Source: Gordonia tangerina (GTDB lineage: Bacteria > Actinomycetota > Actinomycetes > Mycobacteriales > Mycobacteriaceae). Taken from it: a stretch of 64,000 bases of DNA. This document shows, piece by piece, positions 49,967 through 59,552 of this stretch. The notes beneath the pieces were generated by a model, which saw only the letters and a list, made by a program, of their open reading frames with translations, ran no database searches and had not been told where the DNA came from. The translations under genes were made by a program, and so were the position numbers. Location: positions 248,001 through 312,000 of the forward strand of contig NZ_JAKGCU010000001.1 in the NCBI RefSeq assembly GCF_021556435.1, given 5' to 3'. Position 1 is the first letter of the stretch; the number at the start of each line of letters is the position of its first letter.

Positions 49967-51496
49967 ATGCGAGTCGAAACATATGTACGCGCAGCCGTGG
50001 CAGGCGTCCTCGCGGTGGCGGCGGGGGTCGCGGTCGGTGAGCTGGTGGCCGTGCTGGTGTCACCGTTCGCGTCGCCCTATCAGGCGGTGGCTGCGTTTCT
50101 CGTCGACCACGCACCCGCGTTTGCCCGCGAATGGGCCATCGATACGTTCGGCACCGCCGACAAGCCCGCGTTGATGGTGGGTGTCGGCGCGGCGTTGCTG
50201 GCGCTGGCCGTGGTGGCCGGGATCATCCAGGTGCGCAAACCCCCCTGGGGGATCGCGGTCGTCGTCGCGTTCGCGGCGTTCGGTGTGGTGGCGACGACGA
50301 CGCGGCCCACGTCGGACCCGTCGTTCGTGCTGCCGCCGCTGGCCGCAGGCATCGTCGCCGCCGGCGTGCTGGTGCTGCTGTGTGCCGGATCGAGGATCCA
50401 GACGGCGGAGGCCGGATGGAATCGCCGACAGTTCCTGACCGCCGCCGTGTTGATCGGCGCGGCATCGGGCGCGTCCGCGCTGGTCGCGCGGCAACTGTCG
50501 CGGGCGGGCGATGTGCTGGCCGAACGTCGGCGCGTGAGGTTGCCGGTGCCGGCATCGGCTGCCGAGCCGATCCCGGATGGCGCACAACTGCAGATCGAGG
50601 GCGCCACGCCGTTCGTCACCGACAACGCGGAGTTCTACCGCATCGACACCGCTCTGCAGGTGCCGCGGCTCAGCACGCAGGACTGGCGGCTGCGGGTGCA
50701 CGGCATGGTCGACGACGAACTGACCCTCGACTGGGATGACCTGCTCGCGATGTCCATGTCCGAACGTGTCATCACGCTGAGCTGCGTGTCCAACGAGGTC
50801 GGCGGAGATCTGGCCGGCAATGCCCGTTGGCTCGGCGTGCCGATGCGCGACATCCTGGACCGCGTCGGAGTGCGCGGCGACGCCGACATGCTGCTGTCGA
50901 CCAGCGTGGACGGCTGGACTTCGGGTACCCCGCTCGAGGCCATCACCGACGGGCGCGACGCGCTGCTGGCCATCGGCATGAACGGCGAGCCCCTCCCGCT
51001 GGAACACGGCTACCCGGTGCGTCAGGTGATCCCGGGTCTGTACGGATTTGTGTCGGCCTGCAAATGGGTCACCGACTGGGAGATCACCCGCTTCGACCGC
51101 GCCCAGGCCTACTGGACCGAGCGTGGTTGGGGTGTGCGTGCGCCCATCAAGTCCGCCTCACGCATCGACCGGCCCGCGCCGCTGTCCACACAGCCGGCCG
51201 GACGTGTCATGGTGGCCGGCACCGCCTGGGCGCAGCATCGGGGCATCAGCGCGGTGGAGGTCAGGGTGGATGACGGCCCTTGGCAGCGGGCTGAACTCGC
51301 GGAGCAGTACTCCATCGACACCTGGCGGCAATGGACTTTCGCCTGGGACGCCGTACCCGGTCAGCACACCATCTACTGCCGGGCGACCGACGGCGCCGGC
51401 CGGGTCCAGCCCGAACAGCGCGTCGCCCCGATCCCCGACGGCGCGACCGGTTGGCACAGCCGGGTCATCCGCGTCGCGGATGCACAGTCACAGTGA
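49967..51496 (+). CDS. membrane-anchored molybdopterin oxidoreductase (sulfite-oxidase fold)
   Basis: This protein has 509 residues from the ATG with GAGGAGG six bases upstream. About four membrane helices fill residues 1-155, followed by NRRQFLTAAV and a periplasmic catalytic part (about 190-400) with SCVSNEVGGDLAGNARWLGVPM, where the Cys is the molybdenum ligand. EHGYPVRQVIPGLYG and SACKWVTDWEI follow. A C-terminal Mo-co dimerisation (Ig-like) domain runs from about 400. It probably oxidises or reduces a sulfur compound outside the membrane. It is divergent from, and apparently co-regulated with, the fasciclin lipoprotein. Confidence 0.9.
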   Translation: MRVETYVRAAVAGVLAVAAGVAVGELVAVLVSPFASPYQAVAAFLVDHAPAFAREWAIDTFGTADKPALMVGVGAALLALAVVAGIIQVRKPPWGIAVVVAFAAFGVVATTTRPTSDPSFVLPPLAAGIVAAGVLVLLCAGSRIQTAEAGWNRRQFLTAAVLIGAASGASALVARQLSRAGDVLAERRRVRLPVPASAAEPIPDGAQLQIEGATPFVTDNAEFYRIDTALQVPRLSTQDWRLRVHGMVDDELTLDWDDLLAMSMSERVITLSCVSNEVGGDLAGNARWLGVPMRDILDRVGVRGDADMLLSTSVDGWTSGTPLEAITDGRDALLAIGMNGEPLPLEHGYPVRQVIPGLYGFVSACKWVTDWEITRFDRAQAYWTERGWGVRAPIKSASRIDRPAPLSTQPAGRVMVAGTAWAQHRGISAVEVRVDDGPWQRAELAEQYSIDTWRQWTFAWDAVPGQHTIYCRATDGAGRVQPEQRVAPIPDGATGWHSRVIRVADAQSQ

Positions 51497-53002
51497 TCGT
51501 GCGCGTACCGGCACACGGCCGAAAACCATTGACTTCTCGATATCGTCGGTGTGGTGATCGATGGCGTCGCGGTAGTAGTTGTGCCGCACCTTCCAGTAGC
51601 CGTGGGTGCCCGACTTCGGCAGTGCGTCCGGGGCGCGAAGAACGTAGCCGGCCTTGAGATCCCACAACGGTTGCGACGGCATGGACACCTCGCCGAGGTG
51701 CGGATAGGCGTGGGTGTAGCCGTGGGAACGCATGTAGTGCAGCAACTTCGCGACGGCGCGGGCGGTCATGTCGGCACGTAGCGTCCATGACGCGTTGGTG
51801 TAGCCGACCGACCAGGCCAGGTTCGGGACATCCTCGAGGAGATGAGATTTGAAGACAAACCGGTCGTGGGGCTTGACCTCGGCATCGTCGACCCGGATGC
51901 GGACTCCGCCGAAGGCCTGCAGATTGAGTCCGGTGGCCGTCACGATGACATCGGCATCGAGATGCCGGCCCGACTTCAGTGCCACCCCGGTGGCATCGAT
52001 CCGGTCGATGTGATCGGTCACCATCTCCACCGAGCCCGCCGAGATCTGCTCGAACAGATCGGCATCGGGCACCATGCACATGCGTTGATCCCACGGGTCA
52101 TATGACGGATTGAAATGCACGTCCACCGGATAGTTGTCCGGAAGCTCCTTGCGCACCCCACTGGTCAACAGCTTGCGGCCGATCTTGGGGAAGCGGTGCA
52201 GGGCATGCACCATCGCGGCGGTCTGAGCTGCGTACCGGGTGCGGATGACCTGATGGGCTGCTTTGGGGGGCAAGAGCTTTCGGATCAGGGGGTTGAGCTT
52301 CTGGGCCTGGGACATCGACACGATGTAGGACGGCGAGCGCTGTAGCATCGTCACGTGGCCGGCGCTCTTCGCCAACGACGGAATCAGGCTGACCGCGGTG
52401 GCGCCGCTGCCGATCACCACGATGTTCTTGCCGGTGTGGTCGAGGTCATCGGGCCACTGTTGCGGGTGCACCACGGTGCCGGCGAAGTCGTCGATGCCGG
52501 CGAGCTGAGGTGTGTAGGGAGCGTCATAATCGTAGTAACCGGTCGCGAAGTAGACGAACCGGGTGCGGTAGCTGCGGGACGCGTCGTCGGCGGTGGCCGA
52601 GATCGTCCACGTGTCGGTGCTTGAATCCCAATCTGCTGCGGTGACATGCTGACCGAAACGGATGTGGTCGGCGATGCCGTACTTCTCGGCGGTGTGCTCG
52701 ACGTAATTGCGGATGTCGGCGCCTTGGGCCAACGCCTCGGGTCGTCGCCACGGCTCGAACGGGAAACTGAGGGTGAAGATGTCGCTGTCGGAGCGGATGC
52801 CCGGGTAGCGGAACAGGTCCCAGGTGCCGCCGACGCGTTCGCGGCGCTCCAGGATGAGGTATCGCAACGTCGGGTTGTCCTGGGTGAGCCGGTAGGCGGC
52901 GTCGATGCCGGACAGGCCGGCGCCGAGGATGATCACGTCGTAGAAGTCGTCCCAGTCCGCAGGCTCATCCACCGGGGACACGCTTGTGTCGATCTCACTC
53001 AT
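51488..53002 (-). CDS. EthA-like flavin-containing Baeyer-Villiger monooxygenase
   Basis: This protein has 504 residues from the ATG at 53002 (GAGGAGG six bases upstream). FAD motif ILGAGLSGID, RVGGTWDLFRYPGIRSDSD (as in EthA and MymA), BVMO fingerprint FAGTVVHPQQWPDDL, NADPH motif VVIGSGATAV and FNPSYDPWDQRMCMVPDADLF closely follow M. tuberculosis EthA. It oxidises ketones or thioamides; the natural substrate is unknown. It is divergent from a TetR-family gene, the EthA-EthR layout, and its end overlaps the convergent molybdoenzyme gene by 9 bp. Confidence 0.9.
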   Translation of the reverse strand: MSEIDTSVSPVDEPADWDDFYDVIILGAGLSGIDAAYRLTQDNPTLRYLILERRERVGGTWDLFRYPGIRSDSDIFTLSFPFEPWRRPEALAQGADIRNYVEHTAEKYGIADHIRFGQHVTAADWDSSTDTWTISATADDASRSYRTRFVYFATGYYDYDAPYTPQLAGIDDFAGTVVHPQQWPDDLDHTGKNIVVIGSGATAVSLIPSLAKSAGHVTMLQRSPSYIVSMSQAQKLNPLIRKLLPPKAAHQVIRTRYAAQTAAMVHALHRFPKIGRKLLTSGVRKELPDNYPVDVHFNPSYDPWDQRMCMVPDADLFEQISAGSVEMVTDHIDRIDATGVALKSGRHLDADVIVTATGLNLQAFGGVRIRVDDAEVKPHDRFVFKSHLLEDVPNLAWSVGYTNASWTLRADMTARAVAKLLHYMRSHGYTHAYPHLGEVSMPSQPLWDLKAGYVLRAPDALPKSGTHGYWKVRHNYYRDAIDHHTDDIEKSMVFGRVPVRARSL

Positions 53003-53345
53003 CGCAACCTCCTCGTCGAGCGATGCCGTGCCGCGGTGGGCAGCGCCTGGCACAGGCTCCCACCATTGGGGGTCACGGTAGTTCCTCGCGACCGCGAATA
53101 TGGCGGATTCGGCAAGTGCTCCGACTGCGAATCGTGTACTGGCGCAACGATGACCCGGGGGTCTGGCGGTGGCGGTCGGCGTCGGGACCACCCCTCGAAC
53201 GATCCACGCGCACACCGATGTCCGCGGTTGTCAGCGCCGCGACCGTCGCGCGTCCGGCGTGCGGCCCCGACCGCTGCACGCCGGCGCACCGACTGCCACC
53301 GTCCTCGCCGAAATGCGACATCGGTGTTGCATGTACGCTATGCCT
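53003..53345. other. divergent control region, 343 bp
   Basis: This region separates the monooxygenase from the TetR gene. TACGCT at 53334-53339 is a -10 six bases before GTG 53346. I saw no clear long palindrome for the TetR product. Confidence 0.4.
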
Positions 53346-53915
53346 GTGACGCACGCCACGCAAGTTCGTGCCGACGTCGAACGCAATCGCGCGGCCATCA
53401 TGACTGGTGCGATCGGGCTACTCGGCGTCGAGCCGAACGCATCGATGCAGCAGATCGCCGAGGCGTCCGGGGTGAATCGGGCGACGCTGTACCGGCACTT
53501 CGCCAGCCGTGACCAGCTGATGAGTGCACTACACGCGAAGGCGCTCGACGATTCGGCCGAGGTCGCCCGTCGGCTGCCCGCCGACGGGCCGGTGGTGGCG
53601 GCCCTGCGGGCATTCCTCGACGATGCGATCACGATTGGAGAGCGCTACCGCTTCATCCTGATGTACCACCGCACCGATCCTGGGCTGTTCGACGTCGAGG
53701 CCCGGGCCACGGTTCCGGTCCTCAAGGCCATACGGCGAGGTCAGGAGGCCGGTGAGATCGATCCGCGCCTCGAGCCGGTGTTCGCTGCCGGCCAGATCAC
53801 CATGCTGGTGATCGGCGTCATCGGACTCGTCGAACGCGGTGCGATGACACTCGAACAGGCCCGTCGGCAGGCGCAGATCAGTTTCGGCAACACGTTGGCC
53901 GTACCGGTTCGATGA
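53346..53915 (+). CDS. TetR-family transcriptional regulator
   Basis: This protein has 189 residues from GTG 53346, chosen because a -10 lies six bases upstream; ATG 53331 or 53340 is possible. The HTH is MQQIAEASGVNRATLYRHFASRDQL (about 35-60), and the rest is the helical ligand-binding domain with YRFILMYHRTDPGLFDVE and VIGVIGLVERGAMTLEQARRQ. It is divergent from the EthA-like gene, which it probably represses. It shows little similarity to EthR itself outside the HTH. Confidence 0.9.
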   Translation: MTHATQVRADVERNRAAIMTGAIGLLGVEPNASMQQIAEASGVNRATLYRHFASRDQLMSALHAKALDDSAEVARRLPADGPVVAALRAFLDDAITIGERYRFILMYHRTDPGLFDVEARATVPVLKAIRRGQEAGEIDPRLEPVFAAGQITMLVIGVIGLVERGAMTLEQARRQAQISFGNTLAVPVR

Positions 53916-54003
53916 GGCCGGTCGCGGCATTCTCTCATGACCGCGACGACATCGTGCAACACTTGTTGTCAGATCGTGTTGGCATCAGCCCTGGGGAGTC
54001 ACC

Positions 54004-56253
54004 ATGCGTCAGGAGAAGGTCACTTACTGCCGGATCTGCGAGCCCCTCTGCGGGATGATCGCGACGGTCGAGAACGACGAACTCATCTCGCTGCGACCGG
54101 ACAAACAGCATCCACTGTCGAAGGGCTTCGCCTGCCCGAAGGGCATCGCCTTCACCGAGATCGTCAACGACCCCGACCGTGTGCTGCATCCGCTGCGGCG
54201 CACCGCGGACGGCGGGTTCGAACACGTCTCCTGGGACACCGCGCTCGCCGACATCGGTGAGCGTCTACGTGGGGTGCATCGGCGTCACGGCAGTGCGGGG
54301 ATCGGGTGGTACTTCGGCAACCCGGCGACCTTCTCCACCGGGCACACGCTGTGGACCGCGACGTTCATGAACCTGCTGGGCAGCCCACACGTCTACTCGG
54401 CGGGGTCGCAGGACGTGAACAACCGGTTCGTGGCGAGCCACTTCCTCTACGGCAATCCGGTGGCAGCCCCGATCCCGGACATCAATCGCGTCGACCTCCT
54501 GGTGATCATGGGTGCCAACCCGGTCGTATCCCACGGCAGCGTGATGAGTTCGCCGCGCATCCGAGAAGGACTCAACGCCATCACCGCGCGCGGCGGGTGA
54601 GTGCTGGTGATCGATCCGCGGCACACCGAAACCGCACGCGAGCACGAGTGGTTGCCCATCGTGCCGGACACCGATGCGTTGCTGTTGCTGTCGCTGCTGC
54701 ACGTCATGTTCGAGGAGAAACTCGCCGACGACACTCGGCTGCGGCAGCGCGCAGTCGGACTCGACACACTCAAGCGCATCGTCGGCGAGTACCCGCCGGA
54801 GCAGACGGCGACGAGCACCGACATCGACCCCGACACGGTCCGGGCGCTCGCGCGCTCGCTGGTGCACACCGAACGGGCCGCCGTCTACGGCCGGACCGGC
54901 ACCTCGTTGGGCCGCGCCGGCACCCTGACCACCGCGTTGCTGGACATGGTCAACCTGGTTGCCGGCAATCTCGACGTCGTCGGCGGGTCCATGTTCGGCG
55001 ACCTCGGCATTCCCGGCCAACGATTCGGAGTTGCCGCCCTGCAACGTGTGTCGCGGTTTGCGTGGTCGGGGCGGCGGAGTCGCGTGGGGAATCTGCCGCA
55101 GGTGCTGGGGACCGCGCCGGCGTCCGTGATGGCCAAGGAGATCACCACGCTGGGGCGCGGACAACTGCGGGCGTTGTTCGTCAGTGCCGGAAACCCGGTG
55201 TTGTCGGTCCCCAACGGCACCGAATTGGCCGACGCGCTCGACGATCTCGACCTGCTGGTGTCTCTGGACATCTACCGAAACGACACCAACGCCCACGCCG
55301 ACTACATTCTGTCCGCCACCACGATGTATGAGCGCGGCCCTTTCCTGCTGCCGTTCCAGGCGTTGTTCACCACGCCGTTCAAACAGGCCACCGACCCGGT
55401 GATCGCACCGCGAGGTGAGGCGCGTGAAGAGTGGACGGTCATCAACGAACTCGTCGGAGCCTTGTCGCGGCAGGTGCCCATGTTGGGGGCGCTGCATGCG
55501 ATGAACACGATGGCCACACGGGTCGGTCGGGCGTGGGATCCGGAGCGGCTGTCTGATGTGGTGGTTCGAATGGGTCTGGGCGGCAATCGGTTCGGTCTGC
55601 GCCGCGGTGGGCTGACGTATCGACGGCTGGTGCGTGACGAACCGCACGGCGTCGTCGTCGGCGACGGTCTGATGCCCGGTCGGTTACGCGACACCATCAC
55701 CCACCGTGACCGCAAAGTGCGCCTCGACGCTCCCGAACTGGTGGCCGAGCTCGACCGCGTGGCCACCGCGGCAGACCCGCGACTCCCACTGCGACTGATC
55801 GGGATGCGCGAGATCAGGTCGGAGAACAGTTGGCAGCACAACGCCCCGATGTTGCTGCGTGGCGGTCGTGAGCACGCAGCGCGGCTGCACCCCGACGACG
55901 CCGAGACCCGAGGTATCGGCGAAGGTGATCTTGTGGTGGTGCGCTCGGCGCACGGGCAGGTGGAGTTGCCGGCGACGATCACCGACGACATAAAACCCGG
56001 TGTGGTGGCCATCCCACACGGGTGGGGGCACAACGGTTCCGGCGGCTGGACACGGGCCAACGCCGCCGCTGCCAACGATCTCGGCAGCGGCGGAGTCAAT
56101 GTGAATGCGTTGATCTCATCGGACCCCGACGATCTCGAGCGACTTGCGGGTATGGCCAACATGACCGGGGTGCCGATCGAGGTGAGCTTACTCGCCGGTG
56201 AACGCGACGAACGTCAGTCGATTGCCCACTCGGCGGGGTCGGGCCCGTCGTAG
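54004..56253 (+). pseudogene. molybdopterin/[4Fe-4S] oxidoreductase interrupted by in-frame TGA
   Basis: One 749-codon frame is broken only at codon 199 (TGA, 54598-54600), giving ORFs of 198 and 550 residues in the same frame. The N-terminus has the Fe-S Cys C9, C12, C16 and C44 (YCRICEPLCGM, FACPKG). Homologous motifs continue across the stop (ITARGG-stop-VLVIDPRHTETA), where relatives usually have Arg. The C-terminal domain ends with the molybdopterin dinucleotide-binding fold (LHPDDAETRGIGEGDLVVV, VAIPHGWGHNG). It is DMSO-reductase family. Selenocysteine is unlikely at this site. Either it is a recent nonsense mutation, a read error, or the GTG at 54601 starts a fragment. Confidence 0.85.
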
Positions 56254-56783
56254 AGTGCTGCCATCGTGCTCTGACCGTCGAGCGCTTCGCGAATGATGTC
56301 TGCGTGACCACAGTGGTGCGCGGTCTCGCGGAGCTTGTGCAGCAGCATCTTGCGGATGGTCCACCACTCGCGCTCCGGCTGCCACGGTGCGGTCATCTGC
56401 GGGATCAGTTCGTCGAGGCCGGCGGACTGTGCGACGTAATCGTCGAGGGCGGCGGCCGCCCGGTGGTACTCCTCGACCCACCCGGCGAAGGTCTCGTCGT
56501 TGGTCAGCTCGTAGGCGTGCGCGGCTTTCTGCATGTCGAACTCCGCTGTGTCGTCGCGTTCGACGAGCTCCTCCAGAGTGCTCTGTTCACCCATCGCGAG
56601 GTGTTTGACGAGTCCGCCGAGTGTCAGCGTGCTGACCGTGGTGCGCTGGCGGGCCTGTTCCTCGGTGATCCCTCGTAGCGTCACCGTGAACATCTGCCGC
56701 TGATCGGCGAGGAGGGTGAGCAGATCCTCCTTTTCGCCGCTGACGGTGAACGGAAGTGTGACGGGTGTGTAGGTGCCGGCCAT
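56214..56783 (-). CDS. DinB/DUF664 family protein
   Basis: This protein has 189 residues from ATG 56783 (GAGAGGGA six bases upstream). The four-helix DinB fold carries TVSTLTLGGLVKHLAMGEQ (first His), EYHRAAAAL and LHKLRETAHHCGHADIIREALDGQ (the metal-binding His cluster). Such enzymes are metal-dependent and include thiol transferases (bacillithiol/mycothiol S-transferases); a mycothiol link fits the organism. Its 3' end overlaps the molybdoenzyme frame by 40 bp tail to tail. Confidence 0.88.
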   Translation of the reverse strand: MAGTYTPVTLPFTVSGEKEDLLTLLADQRQMFTVTLRGITEEQARQRTTVSTLTLGGLVKHLAMGEQSTLEELVERDDTAEFDMQKAAHAYELTNDETFAGWVEEYHRAAAALDDYVAQSAGLDELIPQMTAPWQPEREWWTIRKMLLHKLRETAHHCGHADIIREALDGQSTMAALYDGPDPAEWAID

Positions 56784-56895
56784 GATCGTCCCTCTCGTTG
56801 TCGTTGCTGGTGAAGTCAACGCTAGGAGGGAATGCGGACGACTTCGGTCCTGGTTTCTGGCCGATCAGGGGTGCGGCTGGTGAGCTCGCTCCTGG

Positions 56896-58467
56896 TCAGC
56901 TTTCTTGTTTGCGCAGGATGAACCGCTGGATCTTGCCGCTCGGGGTCTTGGGCAGCGCATCGACGAAGTGGACGGTGCGCGGGTAGGCGTGGGCGGCGAA
57001 GCCGGTCTTGACCAGCTGCTGCAACTCGGCTTCGAGTGCGTCGTCGCCGTCGACCCCGTCGGCGAGCACCACGAACGCCTCGAGAACCTCGCCGCGCAGC
57101 TCGTCGGGGCGACCCACCACCGCGACGTCGACCACCGACGGGTGGGTGATCAGCACGCTCTCCACATCGAACGGCCCGATACGGTAGCCGGCCATGATGA
57201 TCACGTCGTCGTCGCGGGCGGTGAAGTAGTACCGGCCGTCGTCGTCCTTGCGGCCGGTGTCGCCGGTCAGATACCAGGCGCCGTCGGGGGTGAAGCGGGC
57301 CGCGGTCTTGTCCGGTGCGTCGAGGTAACCGGTGAAGAACAGCAACGGGCTCTGTGCGACCTCGATGGCGATCTGACCGTCGACGATGCCGGTGGCGAAT
57401 CCGGGCATCGGGGTGCCCATCGATCCGGGCACCAACGGCTGCGCCACGTCGGGATGCCAGTGGTTGTTGATGAACATGCCGTGCTCGGTCTGCCCGTAGT
57501 GGTCGCGCACCTCGGTCTGCAATGTCTCACGGGCCCAGTCGATGACGTCCGGAGTCAGCGGCTCTCCTGCCGACGACGCCCGGCGCAACGCGAAACCGGT
57601 GAACGACGGGTCCTTGGACAGCGATCGATACACGGTGGGCGCCGCGGCGAAGTTCGTGACACCCAGCTGCTGCATCACCTTCGTGGTGACGTCCGGGGAG
57701 AAACCGGCGTGCAGCAATAGGTTTCGCCGACCGATCGCCATCGGCCCGAGGATGCCGTAGTACAGGCCGTAGGCCCAGCCGGGGTCAGCTGCGTTCCAGA
57801 ACACATCGTCGGCGTTCACGTCGAGCCCGTAGTGCATGTAGCAGCTGAATGCCGCCAACGCCCGCACCGGAACCGGTACGCCCTTGGGTGCGCCGGTGGT
57901 GCCGCTGGTGAACAGCAGGATCAACATGCCGTCGCCGCCCACCGCGACCGACTCGTCTACCGGGTCGTGTGCGGAGACGAGCCCGTCGAACTCCTCGCCG
58001 GCAACGACGGTCGTGATGCCGTCGATTCCGTCGAGCTTGCCGACCTGGCTCGGCTCGGTGATCACCACCCGGGCGTTGCCGGCGGTCAGCCGCATCTCGA
58101 TGGCGGGCGTCGCGAATGCGGTGAACAGCGGGATGTAGACGGCACCGAGACGGGCGATGGCCAGCAGCGACACCACGAGTTCGGCACGTTTGCCCATCAG
58201 TACACCGACGGTGTCACCGCGGCCGACGCCCATCTCGGCGAGTGCGGCGGCGAATCGTTTGGAGGCGTCGGCGAGCTCGCCGTAGGTCAGGTCGATGGTC
58301 ACCAGGCGATCGCCGTCGACATCGATGGTGGTGAAGGCGACCGCGTCCGGGTCGTGGCGGTCGACCAAAAGGTGCGCGGCGTCGGCGGTGTCGGAGCCGA
58401 ACGTGGCGATCCACTCGTTCAGGGTCTCTTCCACGGACGGATGGGCAGTGGATGCGGTGTGGGTCAT
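56896..58467 (-). CDS. AMP-forming acyl-CoA synthetase (acetyl/propionyl/medium-chain type)
   Basis: This protein has 523 residues from the ATG (GAGG about seven bases upstream). ANL motifs: LLFTSGTTGAPKGVPVP, YGQTEHGMF, WYLTGDTGRKDDDGRYYF, DDVIIMAGYRIGPFDVESVL and the catalytic Lys in TPSGKIQR. GYRIGPFDVE is typical of acetyl-CoA synthetase and ACSM-type ligases, so a short or medium acid is the likely substrate. It is divergent from a GAF-LuxR regulator across 135 bp. Confidence 0.93.
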   Translation of the reverse strand: MTHTASTAHPSVEETLNEWIATFGSDTADAAHLLVDRHDPDAVAFTTIDVDGDRLVTIDLTYGELADASKRFAAALAEMGVGRGDTVGVLMGKRAELVVSLLAIARLGAVYIPLFTAFATPAIEMRLTAGNARVVITEPSQVGKLDGIDGITTVVAGEEFDGLVSAHDPVDESVAVGGDGMLILLFTSGTTGAPKGVPVPVRALAAFSCYMHYGLDVNADDVFWNAADPGWAYGLYYGILGPMAIGRRNLLLHAGFSPDVTTKVMQQLGVTNFAAAPTVYRSLSKDPSFTGFALRRASSAGEPLTPDVIDWARETLQTEVRDHYGQTEHGMFINNHWHPDVAQPLVPGSMGTPMPGFATGIVDGQIAIEVAQSPLLFFTGYLDAPDKTAARFTPDGAWYLTGDTGRKDDDGRYYFTARDDDVIIMAGYRIGPFDVESVLITHPSVVDVAVVGRPDELRGEVLEAFVVLADGVDGDDALEAELQQLVKTGFAAHAYPRTVHFVDALPKTPSGKIQRFILRKQES

Positions 58468-58528
58468 CGTCGAACCTCGGGTCGGGAACGGTGGTCATCG
58501 CCGCGGCGCCGGTTGCCAGGCCACGGGT

Positions 58529-58543
58529 AATGTGGGTCACATT
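58529..58543. promoter_or_regulatory. 15-bp palindrome AATGTG-GGT-CACATT
   Basis: This perfect inverted repeat lies between the acyl-CoA synthetase and GAF-LuxR genes and is a likely binding site for the regulator. A G/C hairpin (CCCCCC-GAAG-AGGGGG) follows at about 58569. Confidence 0.5.
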
Positions 58544-58602
58544 GTGCGCGTGCCGCGGCGGACGGACCACCCCCCGAAGAGGGGGAGAACCCAGGAGGTG
58601 AC

Positions 58603-59412
58603 ATGAGCGAGACCACATCTGTGCGCGATGCGCTGCGCCGCATCCGGCGGTCCAGTGGTGTATCGCTCGCGTTTGCCGGCATGGTGTCGGTGCCGCCCAC
58701 CCGACAACGGCAGGCTGTGCGTCTCGAACACTTCGAAGGCGCCACACGTGGCGCCCTCAACGGTGTTGCCGTCGACGTCGGGCACGGACTCGGCGGCAAG
58801 GTGGTGACGATGCGTCGACCGCTCGCGGTGGACGACTACCTGCGCACACCGCAGATCACCCACCGCTACAACCCGATTATCGCCACCGAGGGACTCGGCG
58901 CGATGGCGGCCGTGCCGGTCATCGTGGATCGCAGCCCGATAGCCGTGCTCTACGGGGCGGTGCACACCGACAACCCGCTCGGTGGACGCGCTTTCGACAT
59001 CCTGGCCGACGAAGCCCGTGCGCTCGAGCAACGCATCGTCGCCGAGCGGCTGTCGGTGGCGTCGCCGGACCGCGACGAGCTGCGGGACCGCCTCACCGAC
59101 GCATACAGCCGGCTGCGTCGGTTGCAACGATCCGTCGCCGACGAGACGTTGGCTGCCGAGATCGAACGCATCGGCGACGGCCTGCTCGATGACACGCCCG
59201 ACGTGAACCCAGCGGTGCGGCTCACCCAACGTGAGCAGGACGTACTGGCGCTGGCCGCGCTCGGTCACGGCAACGCCCGGATCGCCGAGGAACTCGGTAT
59301 CGGCGTGCAGACCGCCAAGGGGTACATGAAGGACGCGATGGCCAAACTCGGGGCCACCACCCGACTGGAGGCGGTTGTGCTCGCCCGGCGGTCGGGTCTG
59401 CTGCCGGGGTAG
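58603..59412 (+). CDS. GAF-domain LuxR-type transcriptional regulator
   Basis: This protein has 269 residues from the ATG (AGGAGG five bases upstream). A GAF-like sensor (about 15-150: GVAVDVGHGLGGKVVTMRRPLAVDDYL, AVPVIVDRSPIAVLYGAVH) is followed by a helical linker and a C-terminal LuxR HTH (about 205-265: LTQREQDVLALAALGHGNARIAEELGIGVQTAKGYMKDAMAKLGA). Related actinobacterial regulators control acetyl/propionyl-CoA synthetase genes; the divergent ligase supports this. Confidence 0.9.
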   Translation: MSETTSVRDALRRIRRSSGVSLAFAGMVSVPPTRQRQAVRLEHFEGATRGALNGVAVDVGHGLGGKVVTMRRPLAVDDYLRTPQITHRYNPIIATEGLGAMAAVPVIVDRSPIAVLYGAVHTDNPLGGRAFDILADEARALEQRIVAERLSVASPDRDELRDRLTDAYSRLRRLQRSVADETLAAEIERIGDGLLDDTPDVNPAVRLTQREQDVLALAALGHGNARIAEELGIGVQTAKGYMKDAMAKLGATTRLEAVVLARRSGLLPG

Positions 59413-59427
59413 GGGAACCGCCTCGGG

Positions 59428-59504
59428 TGTCCGCCGGCATCACCGGTGAGCGTGCCCGGATGGATTATCCAGCCGACGGCGGCCAGCGGTGATGCCGGCG
59501 GACA
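59428..59504. terminator. 18-bp perfect inverted repeat spanning 77 bp
   Basis: TGTCCGCCGGCATCACCG (59428-59445) is exactly complementary to CGGTGATGCCGGCGGACA (59487-59504). The 41-bp loop contains TGGAT-T-ATCCA. It lies between convergent genes and is a probable bidirectional terminator or remnant of a small element. Confidence 0.7.
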
Positions 59505-59552
59505 TGTGGTCGTGGCCGAATCGACCGACCGCGCTTCGTCCGGAGAGGCGGC

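Noticed and set aside
54598..54600. TGA as selenocysteine in a formate-dehydrogenase-like enzyme
   Set aside because: The catalytic Sec/Cys of the family lies elsewhere, the position is normally Arg, and no SECIS-like hairpin was evident.
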